Below, one piece after another: positions 1-7,754 of a stretch of DNA of 43,560 nucleotides. Source of the DNA: a virus; the IMG/VR virus record IMGVR_UViG_3300021964_011721, positions 1-43,560 of that record; one strand, written 5' to 3'. Each line of letters opens with the position of its first letter. Within the stretch, counting starts at the first letter, position 1. The notes under the pieces were generated by a model. The model was given only the letters and a program-made list of their open reading frames with translations. It searched no databases and had not been told where the DNA came from. The position numbers and the translations under genes were made by a program.

Positions 1-2
1 GT

Positions 3-476
3 GATTGGTCGCGCCAGCTGAACAAACTTTGTAGCAACAAAAAGTACTTGGAAGCTATCGCTAATTTTGCAAAAAGTCAAATAGTAACTGGTCGTTGCCC
101 TTTAATACTCGGAGAACGAGTACAAATGCTAAAAGATTTACAAGCACTTATACCTGAAAGTATATGCTTAATAGGAGAATCAGATGAATCAACTAGAGAA
201 GACGTTCTTCAAAATGTTGGAGGAAAATACAAGTGTGTTCTCTCGACCAGACTCTTCGATGAGGGTATATCTTGTCATCGGTTGGATACTCTTTACCTTA
301 CTTGCCCTTCTAATAACCCTATTAAGTTAGAACAGCGTATAGGTAGAATTATTAGAGAGCACGAAGATAAACAAGTACCTATGATCGTAGACTGGTGGTT
401 ATCAGGAGGTATAGTAGCTAGACAACAAACTAATCGTTTAGAATGGTTTAAGAAACGTGGATATTACATACTTTAA
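3..476 (+). CDS. SF2 DNA helicase, C-terminal part (UvsW-like), 5'-truncated by window edge
   Basis: The reading frame is open from the window edge, so the gene begins upstream; the TTG at 48 is only an internal codon. What remains is the second RecA-like domain of a superfamily 2 helicase. Motif V is seen as STRLFDEGIS and motif VI as QRIGRIIRE with its arginine finger. Phage helicases with this C-terminus, such as T4 UvsW, unwind branched DNA and R-loops in recombination-dependent replication. The adjacent gp32-like gene and the later gp46/gp47 genes support that role. The ATPase motifs I-III lie outside the window, so the subfamily (UvsW, RecG-like or other) cannot be settled here. The 3' end overlaps the next gene by 20 nt. 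Confidence 0.8.
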   Translation, partial: DWSRQLNKLCSNKKYLEAIANFAKSQIVTGRCPLILGERVQMLKDLQALIPESICLIGESDESTREDVLQNVGGKYKCVLSTRLFDEGISCHRLDTLYLTCPSNNPIKLEQRIGRIIREHEDKQVPMIVDWWLSGGIVARQQTNRLEWFKKRGYYIL

Positions 477-903
477 TTTAAGTGAAATACGTAAAAAAGC
501 ACGACAAGATCAAGCGGCTATATTGATCTTGACGTTTGCTCAAACAAAATTATATAATGCATATACAACTACAGGTTTAATGAAGTCTCTTAAAATCAAT
601 CATGTTCCACCTTTTTTAATAATAAATGGAACACTTGAACAAAGAAGAGTATTAAAATGTAACTATAAGACGAAAGAGCCAATGAGTTATTTTAGAAATC
701 CTTGGTTTTTGACTCAAAATGTTAGTACAAAAGATAAAATTGATTATTTACAACTACTTTCTATGAGGAGGATTAGTGAAGACGTAGACTACATACCGCA
801 AGACTATGTTGCAGCTCAAATCACTAATCCGTTTATAGAGTATAAAGAAGATAAAATATATTTTACACAAGAGTCCTCGGTTTCGAGGAAATCCTACACT
901 TAA
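457..903 (+). CDS. Hypothetical protein
   Basis: I do not recognise this 148-residue protein. It is basic in its N-terminal half and has no signal peptide or membrane segment. The start is a GTG that overlaps the helicase end; no better start with a clear Shine-Dalgarno is visible and the first internal ATG is about 45 codons in. It sits between a helicase gene and a gp32-like gene. In T4 the neighbourhood of gene 32 carries the helicase loader gp59 and the late coactivator gp33, but I see no residues that allow either identification. Its last 30 bases contain a strong hairpin described separately. Confidence 0.6.
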   Translation: MDITYFNLSEIRKKARQDQAAILILTFAQTKLYNAYTTTGLMKSLKINHVPPFLIINGTLEQRRVLKCNYKTKEPMSYFRNPWFLTQNVSTKDKIDYLQLLSMRRISEDVDYIPQDYVAAQITNPFIEYKEDKIYFTQESSVSRKSYT

Positions 904-908
904 GAACC
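874..908 (+). promoter_or_regulatory. Hairpin with possible pseudoknot upstream of the gp32-like gene
   Basis: A perfect inverted repeat TCCTCG/CGAGGA (874-879 and 884-889) encloses a GTTT loop. Its centre is about 50 nt before the ATG at 933. The loop side GGTTT (879-883) can also pair with GAACC at 904-908, counting one T-G wobble, which would make an H-type pseudoknot at the cost of the top stem pair. T4 gene 32 mRNA is translationally autoregulated through a pseudoknot about 40-70 nt upstream of its start, so position and shape match. That it works this way here is inference. Confidence 0.4.
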
Positions 909-932
909 AACGTTCAACAAAGGAGAAACAAT

Positions 933-1595
933 ATGGTCTCATGGGATCAAGCCAAAGGTAAACAAGCCTCTGGAAACGGAAATAAATTAAGAGAAATTGA
1001 AAGACTATCTATGGGTATCGGAGATACAAAAGTAAGATTAGTCGGAGAAGTTATGCCTAGATATTGTTACTGGGTAGTAACTACTGAAGGTAAAAAAATG
1101 CCTGTTGAGTGTCTTCAGTTTAATAGACAAACTGAATCATTTGATAATTCAGCACAAGATCCTTTCAAAGAAATGGATGAAGCGATTTTTGCCGATAAAC
1201 CACAATTCTCATATGTATGTAATGTAATAGATAGATCTGATGGTAAAATTAAGTTATTTGATTTAAGGTCAACAATATACTCTCAGATAGTAGATTACGC
1301 TACAAATCCTGATTATGGTAATCCTGCAGGAGACGATGACGGGTATGATATTACTATTAAAAAAGAAAAGACAGGACCACTTCCTCAAAACGTAAAGTAC
1401 TCTTGCCTTCCTGCTCGTAATAACTCACCTTTGACTGCAGACGAAAAAGCATTAGAATTATATGATCTAAGTAAAATCTATAAACGCCAAACATATGAAG
1501 AGCAAAAAGAGTGGTTAATGAAAAATACAGCTTATTTTGCTGGCGAAGTCTCTGACGAGTTTAAACCAGCAGAGGATGTGGATGATTTAGCATGA
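933..1595 (+). CDS. gp32-like single-stranded DNA-binding protein
   Basis: A 220-residue protein with the layout of phage gp32-type ssDNA-binding proteins. It has a basic N-terminus (KGKQASGNGNK), a core with an RLVGEVMPRYCYWV strand pattern, and an acidic last segment ending EDVDDLA. Such acidic tails dock partner replication proteins. It would coat ssDNA during replication and recombination. Assignment rests on the overall pattern and on the helicase upstream; the zinc-binding cysteine/histidine set of T4 gp32 is not evident, so it belongs to a divergent branch. A good Shine-Dalgarno (AGGAG) precedes the ATG and a structured leader lies just upstream. Its stop overlaps the next start as ATGA. 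Confidence 0.7.
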   Translation: MVSWDQAKGKQASGNGNKLREIERLSMGIGDTKVRLVGEVMPRYCYWVVTTEGKKMPVECLQFNRQTESFDNSAQDPFKEMDEAIFADKPQFSYVCNVIDRSDGKIKLFDLRSTIYSQIVDYATNPDYGNPAGDDDGYDITIKKEKTGPLPQNVKYSCLPARNNSPLTADEKALELYDLSKIYKRQTYEEQKEWLMKNTAYFAGEVSDEFKPAEDVDDLA

Positions 1596-2389
1596 AAAAA
1601 TCACTCTCAGAAGTAGCATCAACTAATTCAGAAAATAAGTTTGGTGCTTTTAAATCTGTAGACGGTGATAAAGCAGTTATTGATCTTAACGAATTAAGAA
1701 AACATAACGTGTTCTTTGCGACTCCGTGTTATGGCGGTGTGCTTACTGATCAATACTTTTTAAGTATGTTTAGAATGTCACAAGCGTTTATGCAACATGG
1801 AATTAACTTTAGAATTACAACTTTACGTAATGAGTCTCTTATAACTCGTGCTAGAAACATACTAACTGCTATGTTTTTAGAAAGTGAGTGTACACATTTA
1901 ATGTTTATTGACGCTGATATTGAATTTCAAGCAGAGGATATAATGAGAGCACTTGCATATGATAAAGATATTATGGCTGCTGCTTACCCTAAAAAAGCTC
2001 TTCCAATTCAATACGCTATTAACTTTAAGTTTTTAAATCCAGAAACTAAACAGATTCGTACTGAGAACGGAGCGATTGAAGTTCTTGACGCATCTACTGG
2101 ATTCTTTTTAATTAAAAGAAAGGTAGTTGAAAAAATGATGCAAGCTCATCCAGAACTTCACTACCGCAATGATTCTAATATAGATCCAAAGTTTAACAAA
2201 TACTGTTATGCATTGTTTGATACTATTTTAGATCCTGATGACAATCGGTATCTTTCAGAAGACTATACATTTTGTAGAAGATGGCAAAAACTTGGAGGAG
2301 AAATATGGTTAGATCCTAATACTAAACTTAATCACGTTGGAGCATATACCTTTGAGGGTGATGTCTCTAAAATTATAAACCGTGGTTAA
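1592..2389 (+). CDS. GT-A fold glycosyltransferase (family 2/Anp1-like)
   Basis: This 265-residue protein shows the core of a GT-A nucleotide-sugar transferase. An N-terminal strand FFATPCYGG is followed by a helix and the metal-binding motif FIDADIEF near residue 110. A late SEDYTFCRRW acidic motif then precedes a LDP...NHVG segment carrying a candidate metal-binding histidine. It likely moves a sugar from an NDP-sugar to an acceptor. The acceptor may be DNA, a virion protein or host envelope sugar; the sequence does not say. It is translationally coupled to the ssDNA-binding gene by ATGA and overlaps the radical SAM gene behind it by 8 nt, so the three are probably made from one message. 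Confidence 0.7.
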   Translation: MKKSLSEVASTNSENKFGAFKSVDGDKAVIDLNELRKHNVFFATPCYGGVLTDQYFLSMFRMSQAFMQHGINFRITTLRNESLITRARNILTAMFLESECTHLMFIDADIEFQAEDIMRALAYDKDIMAAAYPKKALPIQYAINFKFLNPETKQIRTENGAIEVLDASTGFFLIKRKVVEKMMQAHPELHYRNDSNIDPKFNKYCYALFDTILDPDDNRYLSEDYTFCRRWQKLGGEIWLDPNTKLNHVGAYTFEGDVSKIINRG

Positions 2390-3308
2390 AGTTAAAAGTT
2401 TAGAATATAATAATCCTGATTTTCAGGTAGAGGTTGAGTGGGACATAACTCAGCGTTGTAACTATAGTTGTAGTTATTGCGAAAGTTATGACAATACTCA
2501 ACCTTTTTATTTTAAATCGTTAAAGGAATATATTTCTGCATTTTCATATTTAAAAGATTACTTTGGTAATAAAAAGATAAAATTAAGTTTTCTCGGTGGA
2601 GAGCCTACATTGTATAAAGACTGGCCAGAGCTTATGAATTGGTTAAATGAGAACGGTTTTATACCGCACCTTACAACAAATTTATCCGTTCCAGTAGAAA
2701 AATATATTTACCGATTAAATAATATGTCCCCATTTATTTCTGCTAGTTTTCACCCTGAGTATTCAGATAAAACTGAATTTATTAGGAATATTATGGCACT
2801 TGAAAAAAGAAAATTAATCAAAAACGTAAATGTTCTTGGTCTAAAAAATAAATGGCAATACTGTGTTGACGTTTTTAGTGATTTAAGCAAAATAAGAAAA
2901 ACAGGGATGACAAGAATTAAAGATGAGTTTACTGGAACCTTGAGTATTGCTAATAAATATGTAGAATATTCTAAAGACCAAGAAAAATATTTTAAAAAAC
3001 GAGATCAAACAGACAAGTTTATGACAATAGAATTAGATAATGGAGAGATTATGCATCCTTCAATTAATGCTATCAGATCTTCAAATATGATAAATTTCAA
3101 AGGAATGAGATGTGAGATTGGAGTACAAAGACTTCACATCAAACCAAACGGAGACACATACCCAAGTGCGTGTATGTTAAATTATCCAAAAGCCGTCATG
3201 GGTAATATTTATAAAGAGAATCTAAAAAAGGTTTCTAAAGCAGTAACTTGTCCGTTTAGTCTATGTTCTTGCGCACCAGATATAAGAATAAAAAAGACAC
3301 AATTATGA
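2382..3308 (+). CDS. Radical SAM protein with SPASM-like cysteine C-terminus
   Basis: The CxxxCxxC motif at C26, C30 and C33 (CNYSCSYC) binds the [4Fe-4S] cluster that cleaves S-adenosylmethionine. The LGGEPTL motif follows at about residue 70. The C-terminal 60 residues carry several more cysteines (MRCEIG, SACML, CPFSLCSC) spaced like a SPASM or twitch auxiliary-cluster domain. Enzymes of this architecture usually modify peptides or small molecules. The substrate is unknown. The start is GTG, overlapping the glycosyltransferase by 8 nt. It is the first of four radical SAM genes in the window. Confidence 0.85.
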   Translation: MVKVKSLEYNNPDFQVEVEWDITQRCNYSCSYCESYDNTQPFYFKSLKEYISAFSYLKDYFGNKKIKLSFLGGEPTLYKDWPELMNWLNENGFIPHLTTNLSVPVEKYIYRLNNMSPFISASFHPEYSDKTEFIRNIMALEKRKLIKNVNVLGLKNKWQYCVDVFSDLSKIRKTGMTRIKDEFTGTLSIANKYVEYSKDQEKYFKKRDQTDKFMTIELDNGEIMHPSINAIRSSNMINFKGMRCEIGVQRLHIKPNGDTYPSACMLNYPKAVMGNIYKENLKKVSKAVTCPFSLCSCAPDIRIKKTQL

Positions 3309-3323
3309 CGTGTTACTAAAACT

Positions 3324-3411
3324 GCGGAACTACGTTCCTCGCTGCGGCACTCCGTGCCAGCTCTAACAAACATATGTTCAAGTCTTGTTCAATAGCTATT
3401 CACCTACGGTG
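3324..3411 (+). repeat. Chain of short hairpins in a GC-rich intergenic patch
   Basis: The 156-nt gap between the radical SAM and methyltransferase genes holds several small inverted repeats. GGAAC-tac-GTTCC lies at 3326-3338, GGCAC-tcc-GTGCC at 3346-3358, the palindrome AACATATGTT at 3369-3378, AATAGCTATT at 3391-3400, and CACC-tac-GGTG at 3401-3411. The first two hairpins are imperfect direct repeats of one 16-mer, and the A-T pair in one stem is C-G in the other. The first 40 bases are far richer in G+C than the flanks. It could be a structured RNA leader, a processing site or a hairpin element. Confidence 0.55.
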
Positions 3412-3464
3412 TAACTCTGTTCACCAGCTACAAACTAAATTAGCATACTTTTTGGAAAGGTGCA

Positions 3465-4043
3465 ATGAGTAAAATTTCACTATCAGAGATATACAATAAC
3501 GGATTGAATAAAGAAATAGCTGGAAATAATGATAAAGGCTCTATTCATTCTTACATCATGATATATGAAAAACTGCTGTCTAGCTATCGCAGCTGTGCTT
3601 CAAAGTTTTTAGAGATTGGAGTAGCACAAGGATACTCACTTCGTATGTGGAATGAGTATTTTAATGAACAATGTGAAGTAAAAGGTATTGATATCTCTAA
3701 AGCAAAGCTATGCGATAACTCTTTAGATGTAACTTTAGGAGATTCAAAAGATGCTATTTTATGGCTTGATTGGGACAATTTTGATGTTATTATAGATGAT
3801 GGAGATCATAATTCAGAGGCACAAATGCAGACAGCTGAAATCTGGCTACCTAAAATTACTGATACAGGAATTTATATAATTGAAGATGTTTCTTATCTGC
3901 ATACCGATCTTTTAAAACAACTAATCGCTAAAACTGGTAAAATTGACTGGACGGTTGACGTATTTGATATGAGGGAGCTAAAAAGTAGAATTGACAACAT
4001 AATGGTAGTAATTACTAAATATGGTGTGAGTTATGAAAATTGA
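3465..4043 (+). CDS. Class I SAM-dependent methyltransferase
   Basis: A 192-residue Rossmann methyltransferase. Motif I is FLEIGVAQGYS at about residues 48-58, the ribose-binding acid lies in VKGIDIS, and DVIIDDGDHN is the motif IV region at about 105. This IDDGDHN-type pattern is shared with O-methyltransferases of sugar and antibiotic tailoring (the macrocin/CmcI-like and Methyltransf_24-like groups), so a sugar or small-molecule acceptor is likelier than DNA. It has an AGG-type Shine-Dalgarno and follows the hairpin-rich gap, so it may begin a new message. The next gene starts 3 nt after its stop. Confidence 0.75.
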   Translation: MSKISLSEIYNNGLNKEIAGNNDKGSIHSYIMIYEKLLSSYRSCASKFLEIGVAQGYSLRMWNEYFNEQCEVKGIDISKAKLCDNSLDVTLGDSKDAILWLDWDNFDVIIDDGDHNSEAQMQTAEIWLPKITDTGIYIIEDVSYLHTDLLKQLIAKTGKIDWTVDVFDMRELKSRIDNIMVVITKYGVSYEN

Positions 4044-4046
4044 AGC

Positions 4047-5891
4047 ATGAAAACAATAAGTTTAGTACAGCCAAACTTTCCTATGAGTATGAAAAATGAT
4101 AGATTTTTCTTTCCATATTCTGCAGGAACAATCTGGTCATATTTAGACAGTTTTAAAGACAATAATTTCACTTTGAATGAGTTAGTATTTAAACGTGACC
4201 CTGTAAATGAAGTAGTAAAAAAGTTAGAAGGAGATAGTGTAGTAGGTTTTTCTACCTATATGTGGAATAGGCAGTACAATCTTATTTTAGCTAAAAAATT
4301 AAAAGAGATAAGCCCAGATACTGTAGTTGTATTTGGAGGACCTGAGATGGAAATCTTAAACTATAAGTTTTTTGAAATGTTTCCTTTTATAGATATGCAC
4401 GTAATAAATGAAGGTGAGCTTACTTTTAAATCAATTGTTGATAATTTAGACAATTGGGATTCTATACCAAATATAATCTATAACAATAAAGGCAAGACCG
4501 TAAGTACTAAACCAGGTCCTAGAATTATGGACTTAGAGCTGATACCGTCTCCATATTTAACAGGAGTTTTTGACAACTTAATAAATTCTTATCCAGATTA
4601 CAAGTTTATAGCAAGTATAGAAACTAATAGAGGATGCCCTTATCAGTGTACTTTTTGTGATTGGGGATCGCTTACCTATAACAAAATAAGAAAGTTCCCT
4701 ATTGAAAAGGTGTTTTCAGAGGTAGAGTGGGTATTTAATAATCCTAATGTTGATAATATTGATATTGCTGATGCTAATTTTGGTATTTTCGTAGAAAGAG
4801 ATGAATCAATAGTTGATAAGTTTATTGACGAAACTCGAAGAACAGGTAGAAATATAACATTCAACTCAAACTACGCAAAAAATCAAAATGTAAGTGTTTT
4901 TCATATGATTAGAAAACTTGCAGAAGAGACAGGGGGTACTCGTAATGTGACGATCGCTCTTCAAAGTTTAGATGAAGAAGTACTAGAATCAATAAAAAGA
5001 AAAAACTTAGCTACTAATAGAATAGAAGAAATTTTTGAGGTACTTACTAAGTTTGAACTTATGCTAAAAATAGAAATAATTATAGGACTTCCATCTGATA
5101 CCCTAGATAAGTTTAAACAGACAGTATATGACTTATTTGATATATCTCCAGACATTCAAATTCATACTTATAAACTTATTGCACTTAACAATGCTGAACT
5201 AACTATTAAAGAGCAGGGCGGTGTTAAATGGAAAAACATCAAAAATTTTGTTGATAATAGTGTTGATAGCATAGATGAAACATTTAATTGGGTTTACAGT
5301 ACTAATACAATGAGTCATGATGATATAATTTCTGCTATAATATTTGCAATGTTTATTCAAACTTTTCACGTAAATGGATTTTCACAGGTACTTGCTATCT
5401 ATTCTCATCGTAAAGGGATAACTTATAAATATTTTTATGATACACTCCTTAAAATATGTTATAAGGATGATTTACTTGGTAGCTATTTGAACAATCTTGA
5501 AAAATCATATAAAAAATGGTATCAAACAGGAGAATCATGTTTAGAACCAATAAAAGATATTTTATTTGGGGCTAATAATGATATGTCCCATCTTACAGCT
5601 AAGATACACGCAGAAAATTTATATGATCATATATTTAGGATTCTTGAGGACTTCATGAAATTTCTTAACTTATATGACGAGGAGTTATTAAAAATTCAAC
5701 GAGCTGTACCAATTTACTTTAATAAACAAGATGATTACCCGTTAACTTTAAAGTATAATAATAAAGATATAAAATTTTTAAATTTAAATGCTACTGAAAA
5801 GAACCACTCTCACTTTATAAATAATTTACACTATAAAAGAGAATCAGGTTTTGGAAGAGCTAAACTTATAGGACTAGAACACATTCAATGA
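4047..5891 (+). CDS. B12-binding-type radical SAM protein
   Basis: A 614-residue protein in two parts. Residues 1 to about 150 form a Rossmann-like cobalamin-binding-type domain (VVGFSTYMWN, VVVFGGPEME), without the classical DxHxxG histidine that I could place. From about residue 190 comes the radical SAM barrel with C197, C201 and C204 (RGCPYQCTFC), followed by an IDIADANFGI strand and an IIIGLPSDT segment. The last 200 residues are unknown and helical. Family members use B12 for methyl transfer to unreactive carbons, or as a structural domain only. It lies between a methyltransferase and the gp47 gene and overlaps the latter by ATGA. The substrate is unknown. Confidence 0.85.
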   Translation: MKTISLVQPNFPMSMKNDRFFFPYSAGTIWSYLDSFKDNNFTLNELVFKRDPVNEVVKKLEGDSVVGFSTYMWNRQYNLILAKKLKEISPDTVVVFGGPEMEILNYKFFEMFPFIDMHVINEGELTFKSIVDNLDNWDSIPNIIYNNKGKTVSTKPGPRIMDLELIPSPYLTGVFDNLINSYPDYKFIASIETNRGCPYQCTFCDWGSLTYNKIRKFPIEKVFSEVEWVFNNPNVDNIDIADANFGIFVERDESIVDKFIDETRRTGRNITFNSNYAKNQNVSVFHMIRKLAEETGGTRNVTIALQSLDEEVLESIKRKNLATNRIEEIFEVLTKFELMLKIEIIIGLPSDTLDKFKQTVYDLFDISPDIQIHTYKLIALNNAELTIKEQGGVKWKNIKNFVDNSVDSIDETFNWVYSTNTMSHDDIISAIIFAMFIQTFHVNGFSQVLAIYSHRKGITYKYFYDTLLKICYKDDLLGSYLNNLEKSYKKWYQTGESCLEPIKDILFGANNDMSHLTAKIHAENLYDHIFRILEDFMKFLNLYDEELLKIQRAVPIYFNKQDDYPLTLKYNNKDIKFLNLNATEKNHSHFINNLHYKRESGFGRAKLIGLEHIQ

Positions 5892-6850
5892 CTAAAATAC
5901 TTTGTTCAGCTGACTGGCATATCATACTACATAAAAAGAAAGTTCCATATGAGTGGCAAGTGTCCAGATTTAAAGAAATGTTTCGTAAACTGATCTCACT
6001 TGAGCAACAATGTGATGTTCATATTATTGCTGGTGACATATTTGACAAAAAACCAGAACCAGATGAGATATGTTTATTTTTAAGTTATATCAATTCAGTT
6101 ACGATTCCTACTTATATCATACCAGGAAACCATGAAGCGACTAAAAAAGGAGAGTCATTCTTTGAGTATTTTACCCAAGAAAATGCGATCAAAAATGAAA
6201 ATGTACACGTCTTCACTAGAAATGGAAATGCAAGAGTGGATAACGCGTCTTTCTGTTTCTTCCCATATGGTGAAATGCAAAAAAATAATATCCCGCCTTA
6301 TGTTAGAGGCGAGATTCTTGTTACCCATATTCGTGGAGAAGTCAAGCCGCACATTACGCCAGAGTTCGATTTTGAGAGACTTAAAAACTGGAAACTCATA
6401 TTGCTGGGCGACTTGCATTTTAATCATCGTTACGGTGATACAAATGCTTATTATCCTGGTTCTCCTTTGAACACCACCTTTGATAGAGACGAAACTCGTC
6501 AATATGGAGTAGATATTTACGATTTCATAGACGATAGCAATTATTCTCGTGAGTTTTATAATCTAGACTTACCAAAACTCATTAGACGTAAAATTGGTGT
6601 GGGAGAAGAAATGAAATCAGATCCTCGTCACCATGTAGTTTATGAGGTAGCTGGTTCGCTTGATCAGCTTGCTAAAATAGAAAACTCAGAATTACTAGAT
6701 AAAAAGATGGTCGAAAAACCTCAAGAGGATAGCACTCTTGATCTCAAAAACAAGACACTACATGAAGAACTTGAAATTTATCTTAATCATATTAAAGTTT
6801 CAGATGTTAGAACAGTATTAGAAGAGTTCAAAGAATTAAATGTCGGTTGA
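5888..6850 (+). CDS. 47: SbcD/gp47-like recombination endonuclease subunit
   Basis: A calcineurin-like metallophosphoesterase of 320 residues with the full metal-binding series: ADWH (residues 8-11), GDIFD (about 50), GNHE (about 81), THIRG (about 146) and GDLHF (about 175). This is the Mre11/SbcD/T4 gp47 pattern. With its ATPase partner gp46 it resects DNA ends for recombination-dependent replication. The length fits phage gp47 (about 340). The partner gene lies one gene downstream instead of next door, because a PP-loop ATPase gene is inserted between them. Starts and stops overlap on both sides. Confidence 0.92.
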   Translation: MTKILCSADWHIILHKKKVPYEWQVSRFKEMFRKLISLEQQCDVHIIAGDIFDKKPEPDEICLFLSYINSVTIPTYIIPGNHEATKKGESFFEYFTQENAIKNENVHVFTRNGNARVDNASFCFFPYGEMQKNNIPPYVRGEILVTHIRGEVKPHITPEFDFERLKNWKLILLGDLHFNHRYGDTNAYYPGSPLNTTFDRDETRQYGVDIYDFIDDSNYSREFYNLDLPKLIRRKIGVGEEMKSDPRHHVVYEVAGSLDQLAKIENSELLDKKMVEKPQEDSTLDLKNKTLHEELEIYLNHIKVSDVRTVLEEFKELNVG

Positions 6851-7754
6851 TCTTTCTCTAAACCGTGTGTACTGGCAGTATGTTCAAAATAAAAGTCATC
6901 TTAGACCTCAAAAAGACTACTTATGTTCTAATAGGATACCTTCAATCGGAGTTAAAGCATCAGTGCCCATGTACCATCGTAGAGGGTCTTTTTTTAAAAA
7001 CGACTTGATGGTGTTAGTAAAAGAATTTGTTAAGCTTTATCCTGATAACAGATTTGTTATCTCTCTTAGTGGAGGCATAGATTCAGAAGTTACTGCAGAA
7101 GCATTTTACGAACTAGGAATTCCTTTTAGAGTGGTTACATTAAAACTTTTTGAGGGATCTAATTATCATGATATAATGTGGGCAGTGAAATACTGTAAAA
7201 TTAGAAAATTACAGCAAAAAATTATCAACCTATCGATTGATAAAATGTTAAAAGAGACTATCCCAGATGCTGTTAAATTTGGACAGTTCACTCATTCATA
7301 CTCACAAATAGCACTTACTGAACTTTTTAACCATATAGAAAAAGATGAAATATTAATTAACTCTGGACACAACCCTGATTTTCATCATGATATAGGTATT
7401 GGGTGGTGGGAAGACTCTCCTAATATTGTAAAGTATGCAATCGCTAAAAATCACAAATTTTTTACTTTTACATCTCTCGAATCTATTTTTTGTCACTACG
7501 CAGCAAACTACGATAAAAAGCAGCCCGGAGATAAAGATAATACTTTTTTATATAACTCTTTTCCTACCTTAGAAAAAAGAGAAAAACTAACTGGGTGGGA
7601 AAATAATGATAATTTAATAGGATTACTACAAAATAAGATACGTGAGTGTGCAGCATATAAAAGGCAATCGTTTATTACTTGGGAACAATTTACTCTTGCT
7701 TACATGAGAAAAATATTTGTAGAAAAAGGCTTAGAAGGAAAATACTATGAGTAA
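6840..7754 (+). CDS. PP-loop ATP pyrophosphatase-like protein between gp47 and gp46
   Basis: A 304-residue protein with the N-type ATP pyrophosphatase (PP-loop) signature LSGGIDSEV at about residues 77-85. It is followed by strand RVVTLKLF and a later NSGHNPDFHHD region where the family usually contacts the adenylated substrate. Such enzymes activate a carboxylate, amide or sulfur acceptor with ATP (asparagine synthetase, QueC, PAPS reductase, tRNA thiolation). No QueC zinc-binding cysteine cluster and no glutaminase domain is present, so the reaction is open. It overlaps gp47 by 11 nt and gp46 by 8 nt, which suggests coupled translation with the end-resection complex. Confidence 0.8.
   Translation: MSVDLSLNRVYWQYVQNKSHLRPQKDYLCSNRIPSIGVKASVPMYHRRGSFFKNDLMVLVKEFVKLYPDNRFVISLSGGIDSEVTAEAFYELGIPFRVVTLKLFEGSNYHDIMWAVKYCKIRKLQQKIINLSIDKMLKETIPDAVKFGQFTHSYSQIALTELFNHIEKDEILINSGHNPDFHHDIGIGWWEDSPNIVKYAIAKNHKFFTFTSLESIFCHYAANYDKKQPGDKDNTFLYNSFPTLEKREKLTGWENNDNLIGLLQNKIRECAAYKRQSFITWEQFTLAYMRKIFVEKGLEGKYYE

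Noticed and set aside
754-942. 62-codon frame on the - strand before the ssDNA-binding gene
   Set aside because: It runs against the operon direction and covers the gp32 leader and hairpin; the composition is not protein-like.
3360-3440. tRNA-like T-loop sequence GTTCAAGTC in the intergenic gap
   Set aside because: The flanking bases do not form a 5-bp T stem, and no acceptor, D or anticodon arms can be drawn at the right distances.
3374-3472. 32-codon frame across the hairpin-rich gap, ending in the methyltransferase start
   Set aside because: No Shine-Dalgarno, cysteine-rich odd composition, and the sequence is better explained by the palindromes.
6155-6502. 115-codon frame on the - strand within the gp47 gene
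   Set aside because: It lies opposite the conserved metal-binding motifs of gp47 and has no support of its own; the overlapping + strand frame at 6132 is rejected for the same reason.
6840-7754. Full queuosine/deazaguanine DNA modification pathway around the PP-loop gene
   Set aside because: No QueD, QueE, FolE or DpdA-like gene can be identified in the window, and the QueC zinc cysteines are absent.
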